Shown: positions 24,536 to 32,705 of the stretch, piece by piece
Layout: every line of letters starts with the position of its first letter
Position numbering within the stretch: the stretch's first letter is position 1
From: Candidatus Pelagisphaera phototrophica
Lineage (GTDB): Bacteria; Verrucomicrobiota; Verrucomicrobiia; Opitutales; Opitutaceae
Length of the DNA stretch: 64,000 nt
Direction of reading: 5' to 3'
Assembly: GCF_014529625.1 (NCBI RefSeq)
Contig: NZ_CP076039.1
Location: 868,001 to 932,000, forward strand
The notes under the pieces: generated by a model
What the model was told of the DNA's origin: nothing
What the model saw: only the letters and a program-made list of their open reading frames with translations
The model's database searches: none
Made by a program: the position numbers and the translations under genes

Positions 24536-25720
24536 TTAGAATGGCAAACCCACATAATTTTCTGCTAGACTGGCTTTCGCCGACTCCGATTGTACGAGGT
24601 ATTCGAGTTCAGCAATTTGAAGTTTGTAGGCCATGCCGTGCGTTTCGTTCTCAGGAAAACGGTGGGTCAAATGGGTAAACCACCAAGAAAACCGAATCGC
24701 AGTCCAAACCCGAGCGAGCGCACGGTCTGAATAGAGATCAAGCCCGCTTGTAGAGCCAGTCGAAAAATAATCGACCAACCCTTCGGTAAGGTAGTGGACA
24801 TCCGACGCGGCAAGGTTTAATCCTTTTGCGCCAGTGGGAGGCACCACGTGGGCCGAATCGCCGGCAAGAAACAAGGATTTGTAGCGCATTGGCTCGGCTA
24901 CAAAACTACGAAGCGGGGCGATACTTTTTTCGATTGAGGGACCAGTTTCGATTTTGGGACCGACTTCTTCACCAAACATGTGGATCAAGGTTTCCCAGAA
25001 GCGATCATCTGACCATTCTTCAACCGACTCGTTCAATTCACATTGGATGTAGTAACGGCTCCGCGTTGCGGATCGTTGGCTAGCTAGGGCAAATCCGTTT
25101 TTGTGGTTATTGTATATTAGTTCTTCGGATACAGGCTTAACGTCCGCCAATACCCCTAGCCATCCAAAGGGATAGACGCGTTCAAATGTATTCAAAACAT
25201 CTGAGGGAAAAGATTGCCTGGAAACGCCGTGATAGCCATCGCAGCCTACAATGATTTTGCATTGAACCTCCAGTCCCTTGCCTTGGAACAGGCATTTAAG
25301 AGTCGGGGTCCCTGCTTCAATTCCGGAAATACGAACATCCTCCGCTTCGTAAAACGGATCTTGTCCACGAGCCGCGTGGGCGTCCATCAGATCCTTGGTG
25401 ACCTCCGTTTGTCCATAGACGGTCACCGTTTTTCCAGTGTCGCGAGCTTTGAAGCCGATCCGATGATTAACGCCGTTGAATTGTATGCCAATTCCATCGT
25501 GAATGAGCCCTTCCTCATGCAGCCGTTCGCCAACCCCAGCTTCGTCTAACATATCGACCGTTCCCTGTTCCAAGATGCCTGCACGAATGCGTCCTTCCAC
25601 ATGGGCTCGGGAATGCTTTTCCAGAATGACCGAATCGATGCCCTGCTTATGTAGCAATTGGGAAAGCAGAAGTCCTGCCGGACCACTTCCAATAATTCCT
25701 ACTTGGGTCTTCAAAGTCAT
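24536..25720 (-). CDS. pobA: 4-hydroxybenzoate 3-monooxygenase
   Basis: This 394-residue FAD-dependent hydroxylase converts 4-hydroxybenzoate to protocatechuate using NAD(P)H and O2. GIIGSGPAGLLLSQLL is the N-terminal FAD dinucleotide-binding motif, CDGYHGVSRQSF the DG motif, and LFLAGDSAHVVPPTGAKGLN the second FAD-binding motif. REGxRAG-like residues (VEGRIRAGILEQG) near 45 are diagnostic of PobA. The length equals that of the Pseudomonas enzyme. It sits 3 bp after the marR stop and feeds pcaHG just downstream, so the operon starts from 4-hydroxybenzoate. Confidence 0.95.
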   Translation of the reverse strand: MTLKTQVGIIGSGPAGLLLSQLLHKQGIDSVILEKHSRAHVEGRIRAGILEQGTVDMLDEAGVGERLHEEGLIHDGIGIQFNGVNHRIGFKARDTGKTVTVYGQTEVTKDLMDAHAARGQDPFYEAEDVRISGIEAGTPTLKCLFQGKGLEVQCKIIVGCDGYHGVSRQSFPSDVLNTFERVYPFGWLGVLADVKPVSEELIYNNHKNGFALASQRSATRSRYYIQCELNESVEEWSDDRFWETLIHMFGEEVGPKIETGPSIEKSIAPLRSFVAEPMRYKSLFLAGDSAHVVPPTGAKGLNLAASDVHYLTEGLVDYFSTGSTSGLDLYSDRALARVWTAIRFSWWFTHLTHRFPENETHGMAYKLQIAELEYLVQSESAKASLAENYVGLPF

Positions 25721-25723
25721 CCT

Positions 25724-26194
25724 TCAGAACAAGTCGCTTTCTAGCGAGTCGACTAAGTTTTTCAAATGCTTTCCGAAATCGGATAGCTGCTTAGAAGTAA
25801 AGTTGGTAGCTATCCGGTCCTCAAGCTGGATGGCCAGTTGATAATAATCCGATTCCAATCGTCTAGCCAAGGGCGTCAATACTACCCGCGAAGCCCTTCC
25901 ATCGCGATCGTCGGCTTCGATTGTTACCAGCTTTTGCTTTTCCACGTCCCTAACCAGACGCGTGATAGTCATTTTCGAAAGACGAAGCTTTCGGGCTAAT
26001 TCCGTTTTTGACTGACCATCCCGCTCATAGAGTGCGAACATAAGATTTCCCATGCCGGGCTTGATGTAATCGCTAAGCGAGGACGCCTCCAGAGACTGTT
26101 TGAGCAACTCCCGGAACACAATATTGGCTCGACTCAGATAAAACCCAACCGAGTCGGTACCTACTTGGAGTTTCTTCGGTGGAGATATTGACAT
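25724..26194 (-). CDS. MarR-family transcriptional regulator
   Basis: This 156-residue winged-helix regulator has the MarR DNA-binding core QSKTELARKLRLSKMTITRL and the wing KLVTIEADDRDGRASRVVLT, flanked by dimerisation helices. MarR proteins repress and are released by small, often aromatic ligands. As first gene of the pob/pca operon it is the likely local regulator, with 4-hydroxybenzoate or protocatechuate as a plausible inducer; this is inference. A perfect 18-bp inverted repeat lies 12 bp in front of its start codon. The next gene upstream (EF-hand esterase) is divergent, so the operator might serve both. Confidence 0.9.
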   Translation of the reverse strand: MSISPPKKLQVGTDSVGFYLSRANIVFRELLKQSLEASSLSDYIKPGMGNLMFALYERDGQSKTELARKLRLSKMTITRLVRDVEKQKLVTIEADDRDGRASRVVLTPLARRLESDYYQLAIQLEDRIATNFTSKQLSDFGKHLKNLVDSLESDLF

Positions 26195-26205
26195 GGCCTG
26201 TTTTT

Positions 26206-26223
26206 TAGTAACATATTTTACTA
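26206..26223. promoter_or_regulatory. Candidate MarR operator (TAGTAA-N6-TTACTA)
   Basis: A perfect inverted repeat, TAGTAA-CATATT-TTACTA, lies in the 63-bp gap between divergent marR and the EF-hand esterase. Size (18 bp), AT-richness and position 12 bp ahead of the marR start fit a MarR dimer site that would block the promoter. Binding is inferred. Confidence 0.6.
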
Positions 26224-26257
26224 TCTGTCAATAGAATTCTATAAAATTGCACGAAAC

Positions 26258-27499
26258 ATGAAGCATCTCCCCACCCTCATTTTGTCAGTTTCGCTGGCTA
26301 TTATCGGCGCTCCCCATTTCGCCTCCGCTCAATCCTCCGAAGAAGATTCTCAGAAGGAGAGCCGCATCCAGATGTGGCTCAATGATCAGGATAAAAACCA
26401 GGATGGCAAAGTCTCTCCCGATGAGGCCATTCGTCAGATGAAGTCTAACTTCAACAACCTGGATCGTAACCAAGATGGTTTTATCGATCGGGCAGAGCTG
26501 GGTCAGTTAGCTGATCGCTTGGCAGGCAATCGAAACCGAACAGAAGAAAATCGCTCTCAAGCCACATCCGAAAACCGAAACAATCGTCAGCAAAACCCGG
26601 CAGCCCGTTCTGCTTCCGATTCGGTACAACTAATCGAAAACATAGCTTATGCCGATACAAACAACCCTCGCCAAACGCTTGACTTGATGCTGCCGAAAGA
26701 ACGCAAAGGAGAAGCGTCACCGGTGGTCGTATTCATCCACGGAGGTGGCTGGCGCAATGGCGATAAGGAGCGCGGTCGCAACCGAATTGAACCTTTCGTT
26801 GCCAGCGGCGACTACGCCGGAGTGACCGTTGGCTACCGACTGAGCGGAGAATCTAAATGGCCTTCTCAGATCCACGACTGCAAGGCCGCCATTCGTTGGA
26901 TTCGCGCTAACGCCGAAAAACACAATCTCAATGCCGACCGCATTGGCGTTTGGGGAACTTCCGCAGGCGGACATCTCGTATCAATGCTTGGAACAAGTGG
27001 AGGCGTTGAAGCCATGGACGGATCACTGGGGTCAAATAATCAGTACTCAAGTCGCGTGACCTGCGTGGCTGACTTTTACGGACCCACCAACTTCCTGACC
27101 ATGAATGCAACGGCTATTAAGACAGCGCGACTGGACCACGACGCTGCGGACTCTCCCGAATCGCTGCTCATCGGCGGGGCCATTCAGGAAAATCCGGACA
27201 AGGTAGCTACTGCCGATCCGATTACCTATGTCAGTGCCGATGATCCCGCATTTCTCATCGCCCATGGAACAATGGATCCTACAGTCTCCTTCAATCAGTC
27301 GGAGCTTCTCTATGCCGCATTGGAGAAAAAAGGAGTCGAAAAAACCTTTATCACCATTGACGGTGGCGAGCACGGACGGGGTTTCCCTCCCAAAACCACA
27401 GAGCTCGTCGAAGCATTCTTCGATCACCATCTTCGAGGGAATCAAACAAGTTGGTCCGATCAGACGATCCAGGCAGTCGCGATCGAGCGGCGCCGCTAA
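26258..27499 (+). CDS. Secreted EF-hand / alpha-beta hydrolase esterase
   Basis: This 413-residue protein has a signal peptide (about 1-24), two EF-hand calcium loops (DQDKNQDGKVSPDE and DRNQDGFIDRAE, about residues 43-80), a Gln/Asn/Arg-rich linker, and a C-terminal esterase/lipase domain of the BD-FAE/alpha-beta hydrolase-3 type: oxyanion HGGGWRNGD, nucleophile GTSAGGHL, Asp in AHGTMDPTVS and His in DGGEHGRGF. Such enzymes remove acetyl or feruloyl groups from plant or algal polysaccharides; the actual substrate is not known. It is divergent from marR and might share its control, which would fit if it releases hydroxybenzoate-type esters, but this is a guess. Confidence 0.85.
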   Translation: MKHLPTLILSVSLAIIGAPHFASAQSSEEDSQKESRIQMWLNDQDKNQDGKVSPDEAIRQMKSNFNNLDRNQDGFIDRAELGQLADRLAGNRNRTEENRSQATSENRNNRQQNPAARSASDSVQLIENIAYADTNNPRQTLDLMLPKERKGEASPVVVFIHGGGWRNGDKERGRNRIEPFVASGDYAGVTVGYRLSGESKWPSQIHDCKAAIRWIRANAEKHNLNADRIGVWGTSAGGHLVSMLGTSGGVEAMDGSLGSNNQYSSRVTCVADFYGPTNFLTMNATAIKTARLDHDAADSPESLLIGGAIQENPDKVATADPITYVSADDPAFLIAHGTMDPTVSFNQSELLYAALEKKGVEKTFITIDGGEHGRGFPPKTTELVEAFFDHHLRGNQTSWSDQTIQAVAIERRR

Positions 27500-27511
27500 C
27501 AGCAAAAAGAA

Positions 27512-27557
27512 ACTCTCGATTTCAACAAGGTAGTTAGCTTGAAATCAAATTGAGAGT
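27512..27557 (+). terminator. Inverted repeat after the EF-hand esterase
   Basis: ACTCTC-G-ATTTCAA and its partner TTGAAAT...GAGAGT are separated by 13 bases. The stem is long but no T-run follows, so it may be a termination or mRNA-end hairpin of the esterase gene, or chance. Confidence 0.3.
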
Positions 27558-27692
27558 GGTTCTTGTAGGGAAAGTAGCTAGCCTTGCGATCTAGTATAAG
27601 TATTCCAACTTTCAAGGCGGCCCGATATCTTAGTTAAGGATCTCCTTTGACAGGAATGTCCATATTCCTTGGGCTGGGTGGAAATGCTTCGA

Positions 27693-29615
27693 ATGACTAT
27701 GATTAAACTATTTTTGGCAACACTCTCAATGCTTTTTGGATTACTGTCGCTTTCCGCGGCCGACTTTGGTCCCGATTGGGAACAGCTAGATACCGCCGTC
27801 AATGGACGATGGTGGGAGAAAACCCACACGGGAAACAATGCCTGGTTGGAGATGGTCAAGGTTCCGCGCGACGAAGTGGTTGCGTTTGCAGTCTACACCG
27901 TGGATCGAAGAACGGTGAAAATGACGGCCCAGATGTATCCGCTCTATCCGGACGAATCACGAGAAGTGCGACTTGAGCTAATGATCGACGGTGTTTGGCA
28001 GGAGGTTGGGTCAGCGCCTATCTACGAGCTTGGCTGGTCAGCCCACTTTCGTATCAACGGCTGGGACGAGAGTAAAAGTGTGCCCTATCGTGTGCGCCAT
28101 GGAGGAGAAGCTCAGTTTGAGGGAACCATCCGAGCGAATGACAAGAGCAAGAATGAAATCGTTGTCGGGAATCTGTCCTGTAATTCACGTTGGGATCGCG
28201 GGGACCGCAATGCGATTGTAGCGAATTTGAAAAAGCTAGATCCTGACTTGCTGTTTTTTGCGGGTGACCAGACATATGACCACACGGAGCACACCTCTGG
28301 ATGGATCCTGTTTGGGACACAATTTGCCGCAATTATCAAGGATCGGCCCACGGTAACGATTCCTGACGACCATGATATTGGTCAAGGCAACCTTTGGGGA
28401 GAGGGGGGCATCAAAGCGGATACGCTTCGGGATCACAATAAGGGAGGTTATTACTACTCTGAGGACTACGTGCGCACGGTAGAGCGCTGCCAGACATGGC
28501 ATCTTCCTGATGCGTATGACCCTACACCCATCGCCCAAGGTATTGGAGTTTACTATACGAGTTATAATGTAGGCGGAATCGATTTTGCTATCATCGAAGA
28601 CAGGAAATTCAAGTCGGGCCCGAGCGGAAAGATTCCTGATATGGGGCCGCGCCCTGATCATATAAACGACCCCAGTTATATTCGCTCCGCGGTGGACATC
28701 GAAGGAGTTCATCTTCTGGGACCCAGACAGTTGGCATTTTTGCGAAACTGGTCTGAAGATTGGACGGGAGCGGATATGAAGTGCGTGCTTTCCGCCACCA
28801 ACTTTGCAGGTGCCGTTCATCTGCATGGCAGTTTTGAGAATCGGTTGCTGGCTGATTTGGATAGCAATGGTTGGCCGCAAACCGGTCGCAAAAACGCTCT
28901 AACTGAAATGCGTCGTGGAATGGCGTTTCACTTAGCCGGGGACCAGCACCTGTCCGTGATGACGCGTCATGGAATTGAAAATTGGAGAGATGGTCCGGTG
29001 ACGTTTGTCAGTCCAGCCATCGTTAACAGCATTTACGGTCGTTGGTGGTGGCCAGAGGGCGGAGAGTCAGGAGCCAATCCGGTCGAAGAGAGCCCGCTTC
29101 CATGGACGGGCGACTACGAAGATGGTTTAGGCAATAAAATCACCATGCTCGCTTATGCAAATCCTGATCCTCAAGCGAACCGTCGTGGCGAGCGTGGTCC
29201 GGACGATGATTGGGCCGACGGTTTTGGCATCGCTCGATTCTTCAAAGATTCCCAGGAAGTCGTATTTGAATGTTGGCCACGATACAGCGATGTAAGCAAG
29301 GGTCATTCAGCGCAATTTCCGGGATGGCCAATGCGGTTCAAGATGAGCGACAACGATGGTCGTGACCCGGCGGCGTACCTTCCCGAGTTGAGTTTCAAAG
29401 GAATCGAAAACCCCGTAGTTCAAGTCATTGAAGAATCGACAGGTAATGTGCTGTATACCACTCGAGTTAAAAGCAAAACTTATCGCCCTAAAGTGTACAC
29501 AAATGGCAAATACACGATTAGGGTCGGGGAAGGCTTGCCCATTCTCAAAACTGTGAAAGGTGTGCAATCCGTTGCAGCGAGCAATACGAAGAAGATGACT
29601 ATCAGCGTAAGGTAA
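27693..29615 (+). CDS. Secreted PhoD-like phosphatase, long form
   Basis: This 640-residue exported metallophosphatase is a second member of the PhoD superfamily in the window. Motifs are VGNLSCNSRWDRGDRNAI, DLLFFAGDQTYDHTEH, VTIPDDHDIGQGNLWGEGG and HLAGDQHLSVMTRHG. I use ATG 27693, with GGGTGGA ten bases upstream and a signal peptide (MIKLFLATLSMLFGLLSLSA) just inside; ATG 27684 and 27699 are alternatives. The C-terminal 90 residues are a beta-rich add-on (NGKYTIRVGEGLP). It shares only core motifs with the PhoD-like protein at 5.5-7.2 kb. It stands alone between the esterase and a sulfatase. Confidence 0.82.
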   Translation: MTMIKLFLATLSMLFGLLSLSAADFGPDWEQLDTAVNGRWWEKTHTGNNAWLEMVKVPRDEVVAFAVYTVDRRTVKMTAQMYPLYPDESREVRLELMIDGVWQEVGSAPIYELGWSAHFRINGWDESKSVPYRVRHGGEAQFEGTIRANDKSKNEIVVGNLSCNSRWDRGDRNAIVANLKKLDPDLLFFAGDQTYDHTEHTSGWILFGTQFAAIIKDRPTVTIPDDHDIGQGNLWGEGGIKADTLRDHNKGGYYYSEDYVRTVERCQTWHLPDAYDPTPIAQGIGVYYTSYNVGGIDFAIIEDRKFKSGPSGKIPDMGPRPDHINDPSYIRSAVDIEGVHLLGPRQLAFLRNWSEDWTGADMKCVLSATNFAGAVHLHGSFENRLLADLDSNGWPQTGRKNALTEMRRGMAFHLAGDQHLSVMTRHGIENWRDGPVTFVSPAIVNSIYGRWWWPEGGESGANPVEESPLPWTGDYEDGLGNKITMLAYANPDPQANRRGERGPDDDWADGFGIARFFKDSQEVVFECWPRYSDVSKGHSAQFPGWPMRFKMSDNDGRDPAAYLPELSFKGIENPVVQVIEESTGNVLYTTRVKSKTYRPKVYTNGKYTIRVGEGLPILKTVKGVQSVAASNTKKMTISVR

Positions 29616-29868
29616 AACGGAGTCTCGCTTCTCTAATGAAGCTAGGATGGCGTGGGCTGGACCGACTAGGGCACCACGTGAATACCGGACGACCAACCGT
29701 GGGGAGCGTCCGCTTTTTCCATGGTAATTGGGACCGCTGCTTGTGCGTCCGAATTGGAGGACATCATTATTTTACAGTAACCCATATCACTTCGATCTGG
29801 GGGGAATTTAACTCTTCTTTCTCACCTTACTCCTTGATTGCTCAACTCGTGGGGCTAGGGTGTTTTTT

Positions 29869-31236
29869 ATGAACACTATCCACCGGATTATTTTAGCCTT
29901 GCTGACTTTGGTGTTGGTGGGGTTTCGCGCTGCAGCGGATTCGCATGAAAAGCCTAACTTCGTTTTCATTTTGGCTGACGACTTAACTTACAATTTGTTG
30001 GGCTGCTATGGGGGTGTCGATGCGGAGACACCACGTATTGACGAACTGGCGAGCGAAGGGATGCGGTTTACTCGAGCATATGCGGCAATGGCGATGTGTG
30101 CGCCTTTTCGGGCGGAACTCTATACGGGTCTGTATCCAGTACGCAATGGCGTAGCTTGGAATCACTCTTCGGCCAAACTAGGGACGAAAAGCGTTTGCCA
30201 CTATCTCGAGGAGCAGGGTTATCGCGTCGGGCTATCGGGGAAGAAACATGCGTCGCCTGAGTCGACTTTTCCCTTCGAGGTTCTGAAGGGATTTCCCGCG
30301 GGAGAGGGTGTTCGCGAATTCATGACACGCGATTCGGACCAGCCTTACTGCCTTTTCATCTGCTCAAGCAACGCTCACGCGGCGTGGACAACGGGTGATT
30401 CGTCGCGTTTTGATCCGGACACGGTATCTCTGAATCCTCTGCAGTTTGATACGCCCGCGATCCGCGAAGTGATGACACGCTATTTGGCGGAGGTTGAGGA
30501 TTTCGATCGGGAGACAGGAGAAATTCTGGATTTGCTTTCGGGCTTGGACCAGGGGGACGACACGCTGGTCATGTTATCTTCGGAGCAAGGCTGGGCACTG
30601 GGTTTTGCCAAGTGGAGCAACTGGGACTTGGGCGTTCATACCGGGCTGATTGCTCGCTGGCCGGGCAAAATTGAAGCGGGTAGTGTCTCAAATGCCCTTG
30701 TGCAAATGGCGGATGTGTTGCCGACATTTTTGGAGGCGACGGGAACTAAGGAAGATGAGGAAATGTTCGACGGGATTAGCTTTTATCGGCACTTGAGAGG
30801 TGAGGATCAGCCGTTGCGAAAATTTGTATATGGAGTTCACAATAACGTTCCGGAGGGGAATCCGTATCCTATTCGTTCGATACGGAATGAACAGTTTCAC
30901 TACTTGCTGAACCTGACTCCTGATGCGTCCTACCATGAAAAGCATGTCATGCTGATGGACTCGCGATTGACCTGGTGGCCGGAGTTGAAAAAGGCGGAGG
31001 CCAAAGGCGATTCGGAGGCGATCGCGCTTTTGAAAAAGTATCACAAACGCCCTGCCGAAGAGCTGTACAGGGTAGATGAGGACATTTACGAAATGAACAA
31101 CCTCGCAAGCAACCCTGAGTACGCGGAAGTGAAAGAGGCTCTGAGGGAAGAGTTAAAGAGATGGATGGAAGAGCAAGGTGACGCTGGAGCGGCTATGGAC
31201 GATGTCGCAGTGCATGCTGAAAACAGGCAAAGGTAG
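29869..31236 (+). CDS. Secreted sulfatase, SEQG subtype
   Basis: This 455-residue sulfatase starts at ATG 29869 (AGGG lies eight bases upstream; a GTG at 29860 is less likely). A signal peptide ends near FRAAADS. D37-D38 (ILADDLTYNLLGCYGG) and C77-A-P-F-R81 are the metal and formylglycine sites. The usual SDHG metal motif is replaced by MLSSEQGWALGFAKW, and GKWH by GLSGKKHASPE; I know such SEQG...FAKW signatures from a bacterial sulfatase subgroup related to sulfamidases, so this is probably a real subfamily rather than decay. It ends just before an eroded membrane-protein gene on the other strand. Confidence 0.87.
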   Translation: MNTIHRIILALLTLVLVGFRAAADSHEKPNFVFILADDLTYNLLGCYGGVDAETPRIDELASEGMRFTRAYAAMAMCAPFRAELYTGLYPVRNGVAWNHSSAKLGTKSVCHYLEEQGYRVGLSGKKHASPESTFPFEVLKGFPAGEGVREFMTRDSDQPYCLFICSSNAHAAWTTGDSSRFDPDTVSLNPLQFDTPAIREVMTRYLAEVEDFDRETGEILDLLSGLDQGDDTLVMLSSEQGWALGFAKWSNWDLGVHTGLIARWPGKIEAGSVSNALVQMADVLPTFLEATGTKEDEEMFDGISFYRHLRGEDQPLRKFVYGVHNNVPEGNPYPIRSIRNEQFHYLLNLTPDASYHEKHVMLMDSRLTWWPELKKAEAKGDSEAIALLKKYHKRPAEELYRVDEDIYEMNNLASNPEYAEVKEALREELKRWMEEQGDAGAAMDDVAVHAENRQR

Positions 31237-31389
31237 AAGCATTAATTTGGTTTGCTCGTGCTCAGTGTGAGCAATCAGCCGCAGGTTCCATTGTGTCATT
31301 TGGGCTTCGCGCTGGCTTGCCAGATCCGACCACCTTCGATGGTAGGAAGCGCTTCTTTTGTTGCCTGGCTGGCCCTTAAAGGTTGCTGC

Positions 31390-31600
31390 GTTTATTATGG
31401 ACCAAAGATGTAAAATCAGAGCGAAAGGCCAGGGGATCATCAGAAAGCTGGTGAAGTAGAGTGTGGCGGTCGTTACGACGAAGAAAGCTGTCCAGAGAAT
31501 GCGACCTTGGACAAGCTGGCCGAGTCCGGGTATAAAAAAGCTAGCGAGAGCGGCGATAACGTTGCCGGATTCGCCTCGGCGAGAGGGATTAGCGGTTTTG
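31390..31600 (-). pseudogene. Small membrane protein, fragment without a start codon
   Basis: The minus strand here encodes RRGESGNVIAALASFFIPGL, then GQLVQGRILWTAFFVV and two further hydrophobic segments. The GLGQLVQGR motif between helices is typical of small TM2-like bacterial membrane proteins of about 80-110 residues. No ATG, GTG or TTG in frame lies close to the expected N-terminus; the open frame runs on to 31776 with random-looking sequence and overlaps the sulfatase gene at its other end. So the gene appears to have lost its ends or start. I do not know its function. Confidence 0.45.
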
Positions 31601-31805
31601 CTTATGGTAGGAGAAATTGCGTTAGTATCGTAAGATACACGGGAAATGGGCCTAGAGTTGCAAGAAAAGAGCACGGAGGAGTAAATGGGGATGGTCGTTT
31701 TCGTTTGGTGACTTAGATGCAGTAGCGTATGGCGTTGTGATATATTTTGGCTGATTCGAACCGAGTGGGGTTGCAATTCTCTCAGGGAAGATTTTTCTAG
31801 GCAGA

Positions 31806-32591
31806 GTGAATCGTAAATCGGGGATCAGGTATCTGGCAGTCGGGTTTTTCTTGGCCGTGGGTGCGAATGTTCTTGGGGAAGATTTCCAGGTCCAAAAGGG
31901 CGACGGGTATTTTGAAGGTTCGCTCCGGTACGTCGTTTCGCGCTATTCAGTCCAAACAGGCAGGGCGGTTGAGCGAAAGCAGGTTGATGTCTTGGCAACA
32001 GAAAACCGGCTTAGTGTACCTTCGCTTGATGTCGCGGACGTGTTCGCGAACAATGCTCCACCTGGGGTTTCATCTGCCTTGTTTCGTCACGATGCGGACG
32101 ACTTTATATTGTATGGCGATGATATCGATGCGTATCGCTTCCGCGGATATGACAAGGTTTTGCTTGGGCTAGCTTTTCGGGCGTTGGCATTGTCGGGTGC
32201 GCCGGTGGATATGAAGCCGCCAGAAAAATCTGGCCCCTATGCGTTGCGGAACTTTCGGGCGAATTTGAGTCGTTATTTGGGCGATGCCGGAATCCGTTAC
32301 GACATGTATTTCTCGAACGACTACAGGGTGAATTGGGGTTCATTAGCGGATTCCTGGCTCTTCGGTTCGGGTGGGCTCAAGGTGCCGGAGCTGGATGATC
32401 GACTGAGGGGAGGAGAAGTGCCGGTGCGGGTCGAGGTTTTTAGAAACGCTTCAAAAGTGCTATCGATCAATCTGATGGCCGCAGAGGAATATCAGATCTC
32501 TCGAGCCCTAGTGGAGGTGCCACCGCAAAAGATTTTGCATTCCTCAACCAGTCTGCTGAGGCAGTTGGCTACGGAAGCGATGGGCCTTTGA
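31806..32591 (+). CDS. Secreted protein of unknown function
   Basis: This 261-residue protein begins with GTG at 31806 and has a hydrophobic signal peptide (YLAVGFFLAVGANVLG). I recognise no domain. The mature protein is mixed alpha/beta with repeated Tyr/Asp/Arg stretches (DDFILYGDDIDAYRF, NLSRYLGDAGIRYDMYF, RVNWGSLADSWLFGSGG) and no catalytic pattern I can name. It is followed on the same strand, 114 bp later, by a membrane-anchored VWA-like protein; the two may be a pair, but spacing is loose. Coding potential looks good throughout. Confidence 0.65.
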   Translation: MNRKSGIRYLAVGFFLAVGANVLGEDFQVQKGDGYFEGSLRYVVSRYSVQTGRAVERKQVDVLATENRLSVPSLDVADVFANNAPPGVSSALFRHDADDFILYGDDIDAYRFRGYDKVLLGLAFRALALSGAPVDMKPPEKSGPYALRNFRANLSRYLGDAGIRYDMYFSNDYRVNWGSLADSWLFGSGGLKVPELDDRLRGGEVPVRVEVFRNASKVLSINLMAAEEYQISRALVEVPPQKILHSSTSLLRQLATEAMGL

Positions 32592-32705
32592 TAAATCGTA
32601 AGGCTAAAGTGAGATTGGTTCTTGGTAGAGCATGTCGTATTCTACCTTTTGGTTGACGGCTTTAAAGAGGCAATTAGGTATAAGGTTGGATCCAATATTT
32701 CTCGA

